Notes: generated by a model not told the origin, from the letters alone. A stretch of 64,000 nucleotides of DNA from JAHEGP01 sp963792875 (GCA_963792875.1 CAWBXV010000003.1:124001-188000); one strand, 5' to 3'; positions 1 to 8,592 are shown, numbered from the stretch's first letter. Translations and numbers: made by a program.

Positions 1-61
1 TCGCTGAGCTGCCGCAGCATCGCCGACTGACACGAGGTGGCGCACTCGCCATGATCTTCGC

Positions 62-919
62 GTGACGAACGAAACGAGCAACAATAACGAAACCAGCGCC
101 GACAAGACCTACTCGCCCTTCAAGCAGCGGATGTGGGAGATCGTGTTCGAGGCCGAGACCAGGGCCGGCCGCGCTTTCGACGTGCTGCTGCTGTGGCTCA
201 TCGCCATCAGCGTCGCCACCATCATGATCGGCACCATTCCCGACTTCGAGGCGCGCTACGGCGACTATTTCGACATCGCCGAGTGGGTGTTCACCGTCAT
301 CTTCACCCTGGAGTACTTCCTGCGCATCTGGCTGGTGCGCCGGCCCAGCGCCTATATCTTCAGCTTCTACGGCATCGTCGATCTGGTCTCCTGTCTGCCG
401 ACCTACCTGACGCTCTTCTATCCGACCCAGGGCCACTTCGCGGTGGTGCGGGTGCTGCGCCTGCTGCGTATGTTCCGCGTACTGAAGATGGTGCACTACA
501 TCCGCGGCGCCAACGTGATCATGCGCGGCCTGCGCGAGGCGCGGCCGAAGATCGTGGTGTTCTTCCTCACGGTCGCGCTGCTGGCGCTGATCTTCGGCAA
601 CCTGATGTACATCGTCGAGAGCGGCCAGCCCGACTCCCGCTTCGACAGCATTCCCATCAGCGTCTACTACGCGGTGGTGTCGATCACCACCGTGGGCTAC
701 GGCGACATGGTGGCGACGACGGTACTGGGCAAGATCATCACGACCTTCCTCATCCTCACCGGCTACGCCATCATCGCGGTGCCGACGGGCATCGTCACCA
801 GCGAGTTCATCGCCGCCAGCAAGCGCGACGAGACCACCGACGCCTGCCCGGCCTGCGGGGTCCACGGGCACCTGCTCGATGCCAAGTTCTGCCGCAAGTG
901 CGGCGAAAAACTCACCTGA
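62..919 (+). CDS. Voltage-gated K+ channel with C-terminal zinc ribbon
   Basis: This is a 285-residue inner-membrane six-helix ion channel. The selectivity filter TVGYGD is at residues 210-215 between the last two helices. An arginine-rich S4-like helix (RVLRLLRMFRVLK) lies near residue 130, so it is a voltage-gated K+ channel of the KvAP/Kch type. After the last helix the cytoplasmic tail ends in a CPACG...CRKCG pair, a zinc-ribbon motif that is not part of the core channel fold. The start is GTG at 62; no better start is visible. It is a single gene, with about 150 bp separating it from the hydrogenase operon. Family assignment is firm; the gating signal is unknown. Confidence 0.9.
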   Translation: MTNETSNNNETSADKTYSPFKQRMWEIVFEAETRAGRAFDVLLLWLIAISVATIMIGTIPDFEARYGDYFDIAEWVFTVIFTLEYFLRIWLVRRPSAYIFSFYGIVDLVSCLPTYLTLFYPTQGHFAVVRVLRLLRMFRVLKMVHYIRGANVIMRGLREARPKIVVFFLTVALLALIFGNLMYIVESGQPDSRFDSIPISVYYAVVSITTVGYGDMVATTVLGKIITTFLILTGYAIIAVPTGIVTSEFIAASKRDETTDACPACGVHGHLLDAKFCRKCGEKLT

Positions 920-968
920 GGCGTCCCTGCCGCCGCCATACCCCCGCCATGAAGTCCGTTGAATTTGT

Positions 969-1022
969 CCGGGATCAATGCAGCGGTCTCCTTTTGGCGT
1001 AGACTCGAGAGCTTGATCCCGG
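969..1022. promoter_or_regulatory. Long-spaced inverted repeat upstream of the hydrogenase operon
   Basis: CCGGGATCAA (969-978) and its exact reverse complement TTGATCCCGG (1013-1022) are separated by 34 bp and end 46 bp before the hydrogenase operon start. The arms contain TTGAT/ATCAA elements resembling FNR half-sites, but the spacing and orientation are not those of an FNR box. It may be an operator for a dimeric or looping regulator, or a hairpin in the leader. Function is inferred only from position. Confidence 0.35.
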
Positions 1023-1068
1023 CAGCGGCAGCCTCTGCGCGAGGCCTCGCGAGGAGGGGAAAGCAGAC

Positions 1069-2211
1069 ATGTCCGATAGCACTGCAGCGGTTGGCGACCG
1101 GGTCGTGGTCGAGCGGCGCCACCTCGATGCGCTGGTGGCGGTGTTGCGGCGGGAGCACCGGGTGGTGGGGCCGGTGGTCCGCGATCACGCCATCGTCTAC
1201 GACGAGCTGCCCTCTCTCGATGCGCTGCCCATCGGCTGGAGCGACCAGCAGGAGGCGGGCTACTATCGCCTCACACCCAGCGGGCACGGTGCGCTGTTTT
1301 CCCATAACCCGGGCCCCGACACCTGGAAGCGGGAGCTGTTCCCGCCCCAGGCGCTGCTCTTTGAGGCCAGGCGCCAGGGGCGTTCCTTCGAGGTGATCGC
1401 CAGCGACGGCGATGTCAGCGCGCCGCTGGCGCTGGTGGGGGTGCGCGCCTGCGAACTGCACGCCATGGCGATCCAGGATCGCGTACTCTGCGACGGCCCC
1501 TTTGCCGATGCCGATTATCGAGAGCGGCGCCAGCGCGCCTTCATCGTGGCCGTCAATTGCGCTCAGGCGGCCCCGACCTGTTTCTGCACCTCCATGGCGG
1601 CCGGGCCGCAGGTGGAGTCCGGCCACGACCTGGCGCTGACCGAACTGCTCGATGACGGCGGCCACCGCTTCGTGGTCGAAGTGGGCAGCGAACGGGGCGC
1701 GTCCGTGCTGGCGCAGTTGCAGTGGCGGGCGCCCGCGCCGGCTGAACTGGCTGCCGCCGCGGCGGTTCCCGCAGGCGTCGCCGCCGCCATCACGCGGCGG
1801 CTCGACCGCACGGCCGCGGCTGCGGGGCTGGCCGGGCAGCCGGAGCACCCCCATTGGCAGGCGGTGGCGGACCGCTGCCTGAGCTGCGGTAACTGTACCG
1901 CGGTGTGCCCCACCTGTTTCTGCACGACGGTCGAGGACCGCAGCGGCCTCGACGGCGACGCGACAGCGCGCTGGCGCCGCTGGGACTCGTGCTTCACCAC
2001 GGAGTTCACCTACACCCACGGCCACTGTACCCGCTGCAGTCCCCGCGCCAGATACCGCCAGTGGCTCACGCACAAGCTCTCGACCTGGCACGCCCAGTTC
2101 GGCTCGCCGGGGTGTGTGGGCTGCGGGCGCTGCATCGTCTGGTGTCCGGTGGGCATCGATATCACTGCGGAGGCGTCGGCGCTGCTGGGGACGGCGGAGG
2201 CGCTGCCATGA
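1069..2211 (+). CDS. hyhB: [NiFe] hydrogenase (group 3b type) iron-sulfur beta subunit
   Basis: This 380-residue subunit resembles the HydB/HyhB beta subunit of cytoplasmic NADP-reducing hydrogenases (sulfhydrogenases). It passes electrons between the small subunit and the flavin subunit. The N-terminal two thirds is the DUF-type 4Fe-4S dicluster protein fold with a cysteine-rich loop (PTCFCTS). Two ferredoxin motifs follow near the C-terminus: CLSCGNCTAVCPTCFCT and CVGCGRCIVWCP. A strong GAGGAGGGG ribosome site precedes the ATG. It is the first gene of the operon and overlaps the next gene by ATGA. The hyh symbol follows the archaeal/group 3b naming. Confidence 0.85.
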   Translation: MSDSTAAVGDRVVVERRHLDALVAVLRREHRVVGPVVRDHAIVYDELPSLDALPIGWSDQQEAGYYRLTPSGHGALFSHNPGPDTWKRELFPPQALLFEARRQGRSFEVIASDGDVSAPLALVGVRACELHAMAIQDRVLCDGPFADADYRERRQRAFIVAVNCAQAAPTCFCTSMAAGPQVESGHDLALTELLDDGGHRFVVEVGSERGASVLAQLQWRAPAPAELAAAAAVPAGVAAAITRRLDRTAAAAGLAGQPEHPHWQAVADRCLSCGNCTAVCPTCFCTTVEDRSGLDGDATARWRRWDSCFTTEFTYTHGHCTRCSPRARYRQWLTHKLSTWHAQFGSPGCVGCGRCIVWCPVGIDITAEASALLGTAEALP

Positions 2212-2675
2212 CCATCAGGACGCTGGGACGGCTGCTCAGCGAGCACCCGCTCTTTCAGGGGCTGTCGCAGGAAACGCTCGATCTGCTGGCCGGCTGTGCC
2301 CGCAACGAGGTGCACAAGCCCGGCGCTTTCATCTACCGGACCGGCGAGGACGCGGATCGCTTCTATATCGTGCGCCATGGCGCGGTGGCGCTGGAGAATG
2401 CCTCGGTGGAGCGGGGTGTGCTCACCATCCAGACGCTCGGCCGGGGCGATGTGCTGGGCATCTCCTGGCTGGTGCCGCCCTTTCGGCACCACAATGACGC
2501 GCGCGCCATCGGCTGGGCCCGCCTGGTAGCGATCGATGCGCGCTGCCTGCGGGACAAGTGCGACCAGGATCACGACCTGGGCTATGCGCTGATGCGGCGC
2601 TTTCTGCCGCTGTTCGCCGAACGCCTCAAACAGGCGGAGCTGCAGCTGATGGATGTCTACAATGTTCACCGCTGA
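2208..2675 (+). CDS. Stand-alone cyclic nucleotide-binding domain protein
   Basis: This 155-residue protein is a single Crp/Fnr-like sensor beta-roll (residues about 10-125) followed by one long helix. It has no helix-turn-helix, so it is not a transcription factor by itself. The phosphate-binding cassette is diverged: the usual GE-A-RA pattern is replaced by a GISWLVPP...DARA stretch. It overlaps the upstream gene by ATGA and runs into the flavin-subunit gene. That position suggests it is a regulatory or structural partner of the hydrogenase. The domain call is firm; ligand binding and role are inference. Confidence 0.8.
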   Translation: MTIRTLGRLLSEHPLFQGLSQETLDLLAGCARNEVHKPGAFIYRTGEDADRFYIVRHGAVALENASVERGVLTIQTLGRGDVLGISWLVPPFRHHNDARAIGWARLVAIDARCLRDKCDQDHDLGYALMRRFLPLFAERLKQAELQLMDVYNVHR

Positions 2676-3504
2676 ACGCGCCGCCGGCGCCGACATGGTG
2701 CCGGTACCGTGCCGCGTGCTGCGGCGCAGTCGCGAGACGGCGGACTGCTGCACGCTGGTGGTCGAGGCGCCTGGAGGCGCTGCCGACTTCCTGCCGGGTC
2801 AGTTCAACATGCTCTACCTGTTCGGGGTGGGCGAGGTGCCCATCTCCATCAGCGGCGACCACCGGCAACGCGATCGCCTGGTGCACACGACGCGGGCCGT
2901 GGGGCCGGTGACGCAGGCCATTCAGGAGCTGCGCAGGGGCGACAGCGTCGGTGTGCGGGGCCCGTTCGGCAGCGCCTGGCCGCTGCAGCAGGCGCAGGGC
3001 AGGGACGTGCTGATCATCGGCGGCGGCCTGGGGCTGGCGCCGCTGCGGCCGGCCATCTACGCGCTGCTGAGGCAGCGCCGGCGCTATGGCAATATCACCG
3101 TCCTGTGCGGCGCGCGCAGCCCGGAAGAGCTGCTGTTCCGGCGCGAATTATCGCTGTGGCGCGAGCGCCGGGGCATCCACGTGGAGGTGACGGTCGATTG
3201 CGCCGGGCGCGGCTGGCACGGCCGGGTGGGCGTGGTCACGCGCCTGATCCCCCAGTGCCGCTTCGATCCCGCCAGCGCCGTGGCGCTGATCTGCGGACCC
3301 GAGACCATGATGCAGTACGCCGTCGGCGAGCTGCTCGCCGCGGGCCTGGGCGCGGATAACGTCTACCTGTCGATGGAGCGCAATATGAAGTGTGCCCTGG
3401 GCCTCTGCGGCCACTGCCAGCTCGGTCCGCTGTTCGTGTGCAGGGACGGCCCGGTGCTGAGCTATGCCCGCGTCGAGCGCCTGCTGGCCACGCGGGAGCT
3501 GTAG
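2653..3504 (+). CDS. hyhG: Hydrogenase FAD/NAD(P)-binding gamma subunit
   Basis: This 283-residue protein belongs to the ferredoxin-NADP reductase superfamily. The FAD-binding barrel covers roughly residues 15-110. The NAD(P) domain follows, starting at IIGGGLGLAPLR. A C-terminal cysteine cluster (MKCALGLCGHCQLGPLFVC) binds a 2Fe-2S cluster, as in HydG/PyrK-type subunits. It exchanges electrons between NAD(P)H and the iron-sulfur chain of the hydrogenase in the cytoplasm. The start at 2653 overlaps the previous gene by 23 bp; ATG at 2662 is an equally possible start. The next gene begins 2 bp after its stop. Confidence 0.88.
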   Translation: MSTMFTAERAAGADMVPVPCRVLRRSRETADCCTLVVEAPGGAADFLPGQFNMLYLFGVGEVPISISGDHRQRDRLVHTTRAVGPVTQAIQELRRGDSVGVRGPFGSAWPLQQAQGRDVLIIGGGLGLAPLRPAIYALLRQRRRYGNITVLCGARSPEELLFRRELSLWRERRGIHVEVTVDCAGRGWHGRVGVVTRLIPQCRFDPASAVALICGPETMMQYAVGELLAAGLGADNVYLSMERNMKCALGLCGHCQLGPLFVCRDGPVLSYARVERLLATREL

Positions 3505-3506
3505 CG

Positions 3507-4286
3507 ATGACGCGGCGCAAACCCCGGCTGGCGGTGTGGAAGTTCGCCTCCTGCGACGGCTGCCAGCTGACCCTGCTGGACTGCGAGGAGCAGTTGCTGG
3601 CCCTGGCCGGCGAGATCGACATCGCTTACTTTCCCGAGGCCTCCAGCGCCGTCGTCGCGGGTCCCTACGATCTTTCGCTGGTGGAGGGCTCGGTGACTAC
3701 GCCCGGCGACCTGGAGCGCGTCCACCGCATTCGCAGTCAGTCACGCCACCTGGTGGCCATCGGCGCCTGCGCCACCGCGGGCGGCATTCAGGCGCTGCGC
3801 AATTTCGACGATGTCAGGCGCTACGCCGGCCTCGTCTACGCCTCGCCCCGGACCATCGAGGCGCTCGACCGCTCGACCCCCATTGCCGATCACGTCGCGG
3901 TCGATTTCGAGCTGCGCGGCTGCCCGATCAGCAAGACCCAGCTGCTGGAGGTGCTGCTGGCGTTCCTGCAGCGGCGCCGACCCGATATCCCCACCTGCAG
4001 CGTCTGCGTCGAGTGCAAGCTGCGGGGCTGCGTCTGCGTCATGGTGGCCAGGGGCGAGCCGTGCATGGGGCCGGTCACCCAGGCCGGCTGCGGTGCCCTC
4101 TGCCCCGCCTGGGATCGCGGCTGCTATGGCTGTTTCGGCCCGCAGGAGACGCCCAATACCGCCGCGCTCGCGCGCCAGTTTGCCGCCCTGGGCATGGACC
4201 GCGCGGCTATTCAGCGGGCCTTCCGCAGCTTCAACGCCGGCGCCCCGGAATTCGACGAGGAGAGCAGGCGCCATGACCCGCGCTGA
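3507..4286 (+). CDS. hyhS: [NiFe] hydrogenase small (delta) subunit
   Basis: This 259-residue protein is homologous to the 20-kDa subunit of complex I and to hydrogenase small subunits. The proximal cluster ligands begin with Cys16 and Cys19 in ASCDGCQLTLL, and continue at the GAC...A motif and the later cysteines. A cysteine-rich C-terminal part (CSVCVECKLRGCVC...GCGALCPAWDRGCYGC) supplies further clusters. There is no twin-arginine signal, so the enzyme is cytoplasmic, as expected for group 3. It starts 2 bp after the flavin subunit and overlaps the large-subunit gene by 14 bp. Confidence 0.92.
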   Translation: MTRRKPRLAVWKFASCDGCQLTLLDCEEQLLALAGEIDIAYFPEASSAVVAGPYDLSLVEGSVTTPGDLERVHRIRSQSRHLVAIGACATAGGIQALRNFDDVRRYAGLVYASPRTIEALDRSTPIADHVAVDFELRGCPISKTQLLEVLLAFLQRRRPDIPTCSVCVECKLRGCVCVMVARGEPCMGPVTQAGCGALCPAWDRGCYGCFGPQETPNTAALARQFAALGMDRAAIQRAFRSFNAGAPEFDEESRRHDPR

Positions 4287-5574
4287 TCAGAGCCGCACCA
4301 TCAAGGTCGACTACCTGGCGCGGGTCGAGGGCGAGGGCGCGCTCACTATCCGCCTGAAGGGAGGCGTCGTGGAGGACGTGAAGCTGAGGATCTTCGAGCC
4401 GCCGCGGTTCTTCGAGGCCTTCCTGCAGGGGCGCTCGTTCGCCGAGGCGCCGGACATCACCGCGCGCATCTGCGGCATCTGCCCGGTGGCCTATATGATG
4501 AGCGCGGCGCACGCAGTGGAGCGGGCCTTTGGCGTCGAGGTGGGCGGAGCCCTGCGCGAGCTGCGGCGCCTGTTGTACTGCGGTGAGTGGATCGAGAGCC
4601 ACGTGCTGCATATCTTCATGCTGCACGCGCCCGATTTCCTGGGCTACGATGACGCCATCCAGATCGCGCGGGATCACCGCGAGCTGGTGGAGGCGGCGCT
4701 GCGCCTGAAGCAGCTGGGAAACGATATCGTGACCGCGGTCGGAGGGCGCGAAATACATCCGGTCAATGTGCGGGTGGGCGGTTTCTACAAGGCCCCGGCC
4801 GCCGCCGACCTGCAGCGCCTGCGCGAGCGCCTGGTGTGGGGTTGCGGCTTTGCCCGGCAGGCCCTGGAGTTTGTCGCGGGCCTGCCCTTCCCCGATTTCG
4901 AGCAGGACTATACCTTCGTCAGCCTGCGCCACCACCTGGAATATCCCATGAACGAGGGACGCCTGGCGTCCAGCCGGGGCCTGGACTGCGATGTGGCTGC
5001 GTTTGAAGAGCACATCGAGGAGCGCCACGTCGCCTACTCCAACGCGCTGCAGGCGACTCTGCGCGCCGGCGGTCACTATATGGTGGGGCCGCTGGCGCGC
5101 TTCAACCTCAACTACGAGCGCTTGCCGGCGGGCGTGCGCGCCGCCGCCGCGGCCGTGGGCCTGGGGCACGGTTGCCGCAACCCGTTCAAGAGCATCATCG
5201 TGCGCGCCGTCGAGGTGCTGTACGCCCTTGAGGAGGCCCTGCGCATCATCGACGCCTACCAGGCGCCGCCGCGGCCGGCCGTACCCGTGCAGCCGCGGGC
5301 GGGTGAGGGCATGGCGTGCACGGAAGCGCCCCGTGGCATCCTCTACCACCACTACCGGATAGGTGACGATGGCCTCATCGAGTCGGCGAGAATCGTACCG
5401 CCGACGGCGCAGAATCAGCGGGCCATCGAGGAGGATCTGCGCCGGCTGGTGCCGCGCTACCTGCGCCTGTCGGATGCCGGGCTGTCGCTGCAATGCGAGC
5501 GCGCGATACGCAATTACGACCCCTGCATCTCCTGCGCGACCCATTTCCTGAAGACCACGGTGGAGCGCGGCTGA
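4273..5574 (+). CDS. hyhL: [NiFe] hydrogenase large (alpha) subunit
   Basis: This 433-residue catalytic subunit carries the Ni-Fe(CN)2CO site. The L1 motif RICGICP gives Cys67 and Cys70. The L2 motif DPCISCATH gives Cys418 and Cys421 with His424. Only nine residues (FLKTTVERG) follow His424; this short tail is the expected target of the protease encoded next. The sequence pattern, the gene order and the lack of export signals point to group 3b. The ATG lies inside the end of the small-subunit gene and its stop overlaps the protease start (TGATG). Reaction: reversible H2 oxidation coupled to NAD(P), possibly also sulfur reduction as in archaeal relatives. Confidence 0.93.
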   Translation: MTRADQSRTIKVDYLARVEGEGALTIRLKGGVVEDVKLRIFEPPRFFEAFLQGRSFAEAPDITARICGICPVAYMMSAAHAVERAFGVEVGGALRELRRLLYCGEWIESHVLHIFMLHAPDFLGYDDAIQIARDHRELVEAALRLKQLGNDIVTAVGGREIHPVNVRVGGFYKAPAAADLQRLRERLVWGCGFARQALEFVAGLPFPDFEQDYTFVSLRHHLEYPMNEGRLASSRGLDCDVAAFEEHIEERHVAYSNALQATLRAGGHYMVGPLARFNLNYERLPAGVRAAAAAVGLGHGCRNPFKSIIVRAVEVLYALEEALRIIDAYQAPPRPAVPVQPRAGEGMACTEAPRGILYHHYRIGDDGLIESARIVPPTAQNQRAIEEDLRRLVPRYLRLSDAGLSLQCERAIRNYDPCISCATHFLKTTVERG

Positions 5575-6071
5575 TGCCACTGGAGCGGCGCCCGGCCATT
5601 GCCGTGATCGGCGTCGGCAACGCGCTGCGCGGCGACGATGGCGCAGGGCCCGCCGTGCTGGGACGCCTGCGGGCAGAGTGCCCTGCCGGCGTCGAATTGT
5701 GCGAGTCCGACGGCGAGGTGACGGGGCTGCTTGACGCGCTGTCGGGCCGGCGCGCTGCCATTGTGGTCGATGCGGTCTGCAGCGGTGCCGAACCGGGCAC
5801 GGTGTACTGCTGGCGCGACGACGGTCCGGCGCTGGCGGTGCTGCGCAGTTCCACCCACGCGCTGGGCGTCGCCGACGCGCTCGCTCTGGCCGAGGCGCTG
5901 CAGCGCCGGCCCCACCGGGTGACGGTGGTGGCCATCGAGGCGCGGGACTTTGCGCCGGGTGAGCCGCTGTCGCCGCCGGTGGCGCAGGCGGTCGATCCGG
6001 CGGCGGCGGTGGTGCGCCGCGAGCTGGCTCACTGGCTGCAGGAGGTCCCGCCATGCACGAGTTCTCGCTGA
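5574..6071 (+). CDS. Hydrogenase maturation endopeptidase
   Basis: This 165-residue protein of the HycI/HyaD/HoxW family removes the C-terminal tail of the large subunit after nickel insertion. The N-terminal GVGNALRGDDGAG signature carries the family's metal-sensing acidic residues, and VVDAVCSG follows. The start overlaps the large-subunit stop and the end overlaps hypA by 19 bp, indicating translational coupling. It is the dedicated protease of the subunit encoded immediately upstream. Confidence 0.9.
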   Translation: MPLERRPAIAVIGVGNALRGDDGAGPAVLGRLRAECPAGVELCESDGEVTGLLDALSGRRAAIVVDAVCSGAEPGTVYCWRDDGPALAVLRSSTHALGVADALALAEALQRRPHRVTVVAIEARDFAPGEPLSPPVAQAVDPAAAVVRRELAHWLQEVPPCTSSR

Positions 6072-6316
6072 TGGCCGACCTCATGGCCAAAGTGCTCGAG
6101 ATCGCGCGGCAGCAGCAGGCGCAGCGGGTCACCCGGGTCGAGGTGTGGTTGGGCGCTCTGTGCCACCTGTCGCCCTCGCACTTTCGCGAACATTTCGAGG
6201 CGGCGGCGCGCGGCAGCCTGGCCGAGGGTGCGGCGCTCGCTGTCGTGACATCGGCTGACATCCATGATGCACGTGCCGGCGACGTGCGCCTGCTGAGCGT
6301 GGACGTGCTGCCGTGA
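6053..6316 (+). CDS. hypA: HypA-like nickel chaperone lacking the zinc domain
   Basis: HypA delivers nickel to the hydrogenase large subunit. This version has 87 residues, against about 113-118 in the family. The nickel-binding start Met-His-Glu is kept, as are the central helix and strand. The zinc loop with two CxxC pairs is absent, replaced by a short link before the final strand (DVRLLSVDV). The only cysteine is in GALCHLS. The in-frame overlaps on both sides (protease, 19 bp; hypF, GTGA) argue that the short form is genuine rather than an assembly error. Whether it needs a different partner is unknown. Confidence 0.82.
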   Translation: MHEFSLMADLMAKVLEIARQQQAQRVTRVEVWLGALCHLSPSHFREHFEAAARGSLAEGAALAVVTSADIHDARAGDVRLLSVDVLP

Positions 6317-8592
6317 TCGGCGGCGCGGACGGGGAGCCGCCGGTGGCCCGCCTGCGCGTGCTGCTGCGGGGGGCGGTGCAGGGGCTGGGCGTGCGCCCGG
6401 CCATCTACCGCCAGGCCAGGCGCCGCGGGCTCACGGGCTGGGTGCGCAACGCCGGCGGCGGGGTGGAACTGGAGGTGGAGGGGCGGCCGACGGCGCTGCG
6501 GAGTATGCTGGCGGAGCTGCGCGAGCGCTTTGGCGCCGCCGGCGTGGACGCTGCCTGGCAGGGCGCAGCGGGCTATCGCCAGTTTACTATCCTCGCCAGC
6601 GCCACCGGTGGCGCCGCCGCCACGGCCATTCCGCTGGATCGGACCTGTTGTGCGGACTGCCTGCGTGAACTGTTCGACCCCGCCGATCGCCGCTTTCGCT
6701 ATCCGTTCATCAACTGTACCGCCTGCGGGCCGCGCTTCAGCATTATCGAGCGGCTGCCCTACGATCGCGAGCGCACCAGCATGCGTGCCTTCGAGATGTG
6801 CCGTGAGTGCCGCCGCGAATTCGACGATCCGGATGACCGCCGCTTTCACGCCCAGCCCATCGCCTGCGCGCAATGCGGCCCGCAGCTGGCGCTGTGGGAC
6901 GGCGCCGGCCGCGTCCTGGCCCGGCGCGACCAGGCCCTGCTGGCGGCCGCGGCGCGGCTGCGCCAGGGCCAGGTGCTGGCCCTCAAGGGGCTCGGCGGTT
7001 TCCACCTGCTGGTCGACGCCGGCAACCCGGCCGCGGTCGCCCGGCTGCGCCGCCGCAAGCGGCGGCCCGACAAGCCGCTGGCGCTGATGGTGCCGGGGAC
7101 GGATGACCTGGCGGCCGTGTGCTCGCCGACGGCGCTGGAGCTGGAACTGCTGGCATCGCCGGCAGCCCCCATCGTGCTGGTGCGCCGCAGCGGGATGGTG
7201 GAAGCGGTCGCCGATGGCGTGGCGCCGGGTTACCCCGACCTCGGCGTCATGCTGCCCTGCACCCCGCTGCACCACCTGCTGCTGCGAGAGCTGGGCCGCG
7301 CCGTGGTGGCGACCAGCGGCAACGCCGGCGGGGAGCCGCTGTGCCGCGACGAGCGCGAGGCGCTGGGGCGGCTGGCCGGCGTCGCCGACGCCTGGCTGGT
7401 GCACGACCGGCCGATCGTGAATCGCATCGACGACTCCATCGTGCGGACGGTGGCCGACCGCGCGCAGGTGCTGCGCTGCGCCCGCGGCTACGCCCCGATG
7501 ATGATCGCCTGCGCGGCCAGCCCGGCGGGTACGCTGGCCACCGGCGGGCACCTGAAGGTGGCGCCGGCGCTGGCGCTGCCCGCGGGTATCGTGCTCGCCC
7601 CCCACGTGGGCGATCTCGGCGGGCCGCTGGCGCTGCAGGCCTTCGGCGAGGCGGTGGCCGCACTGCAGCGTCTGAGCGGCGGCGCTGTGGCGCGGCTGCG
7701 CTGCGACCTGCACCCGGATTACGCCACCACGGTCTGGGCCGCGACGCAGCGGCTGCCGGTCGCGGCGGTGCAGCACCACTACGCCCACGCCCTGGCCTGC
7801 CGCCTCGACAACGCCGTCAGCGGGGCGATGCTGGCAGTGACCTGGGACGGCGCCGGCCGCGGCACGGATGGCACGCTGTGGGGGGGAGAGTTCCTGCGCC
7901 TCGACGGTGACGGGGGCTTCGAGCGGGTGGCGCACTGGCGCCGCTTCGCGCTGCCCGGCGGCGAGGCCGCCGCGCGGGAGCCGCGCCGGGCCGCCGTCGG
8001 GTTGCTGGCGGCGCTGTACGGCGGCGACCTGGCGGGCGCTCAGGAGGCGCTGCCGCCGCTGCGCGACTTCGCCCCGCATGAGCGGCGCACGCTGGTCGCC
8101 ATGGTCGAACAGCGCATCAATGCCCCGTATACTTCGAGTGTCGGCCGCCTGTTCGACGCGGCCGCGGCGCTGTTGGGCCTGTGTCAGCGGGCCAGCTGTG
8201 AGGGCCACGCCGCCAGCCTGCTGGAGAACCTGGCCCGCGCGGCGGCGACGCGGGACGCTTATCCGGTGGTGCTGCGCCGCGTCGGCGGTGTAGCCCAGCT
8301 CGACTGGGAGAGCGGGCTGCGCGCGCTGCTGGCCGACATCTCAGCGCGGGTCGCGCCGGCGCTGTGCGCGGCGCGCTTTCACAATATGCTGGTGGAGGGA
8401 ATCGTGGCGGTCGCACGGTGCATCGGACTGGAACAGGTGGCATTGAGCGGCGGCTGCTTTCAGAACCGCCTGCTGGCGGAGGCGGCTGTCGCGCGGCTGC
8501 GGGAGGCGGGCTTCCGCCCCTGCTGGCACCGGCGCATTCCCGCCAACGACGGCGGTCTCGCAGTGGGGCAGCTGCTGGCGGGGGAGCGCTGA
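6313..8592 (+). CDS. hypF: Carbamoyltransferase HypF
   Basis: This 759-residue enzyme makes the cyanide ligands of the Ni-Fe site from carbamoyl phosphate, loading HypE with a thiocarboxamide. Domains in order are: an acylphosphatase-like domain (about 12-100, GxVQGLGVRPAIY); two zinc-finger repeats (CADCL...CTACGPRFS and CRECR...CAQCGPQ); a YrdC-like domain (about 205-380); and a Kae1/TobZ-like carbamoyltransferase domain with HHYAHALAC and SGGCFQNRLL. Length is normal. It starts with GTG in a GTGA overlap with hypA, and hypC follows after 2 bp. Confidence 0.95.
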   Translation: MIGGADGEPPVARLRVLLRGAVQGLGVRPAIYRQARRRGLTGWVRNAGGGVELEVEGRPTALRSMLAELRERFGAAGVDAAWQGAAGYRQFTILASATGGAAATAIPLDRTCCADCLRELFDPADRRFRYPFINCTACGPRFSIIERLPYDRERTSMRAFEMCRECRREFDDPDDRRFHAQPIACAQCGPQLALWDGAGRVLARRDQALLAAAARLRQGQVLALKGLGGFHLLVDAGNPAAVARLRRRKRRPDKPLALMVPGTDDLAAVCSPTALELELLASPAAPIVLVRRSGMVEAVADGVAPGYPDLGVMLPCTPLHHLLLRELGRAVVATSGNAGGEPLCRDEREALGRLAGVADAWLVHDRPIVNRIDDSIVRTVADRAQVLRCARGYAPMMIACAASPAGTLATGGHLKVAPALALPAGIVLAPHVGDLGGPLALQAFGEAVAALQRLSGGAVARLRCDLHPDYATTVWAATQRLPVAAVQHHYAHALACRLDNAVSGAMLAVTWDGAGRGTDGTLWGGEFLRLDGDGGFERVAHWRRFALPGGEAAAREPRRAAVGLLAALYGGDLAGAQEALPPLRDFAPHERRTLVAMVEQRINAPYTSSVGRLFDAAAALLGLCQRASCEGHAASLLENLARAAATRDAYPVVLRRVGGVAQLDWESGLRALLADISARVAPALCAARFHNMLVEGIVAVARCIGLEQVALSGGCFQNRLLAEAAVARLREAGFRPCWHRRIPANDGGLAVGQLLAGER

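Noticed and set aside
957..978. FNR-like box TTGAATTTGTCCGGGATCAA before the hydrogenase operon
   Set aside because: The two half-sites are too far apart for the TTGAT-N4-ATCAA consensus; only the exact long-spaced inverted repeat is reported.
763..2091. 442-codon minus-strand ORF
   Set aside because: It is antisense to the channel and the iron-sulfur hydrogenase subunit, both clearly coding on the plus strand.
4231..8208. Very long minus-strand frame (1325 codons) opposite the hydrogenase large subunit, protease, hypA and hypF
   Set aside because: It is antisense to well-recognised genes, has the repetitive Arg/Gln/His/Pro composition of a GC-rich shadow frame and resembles no protein.
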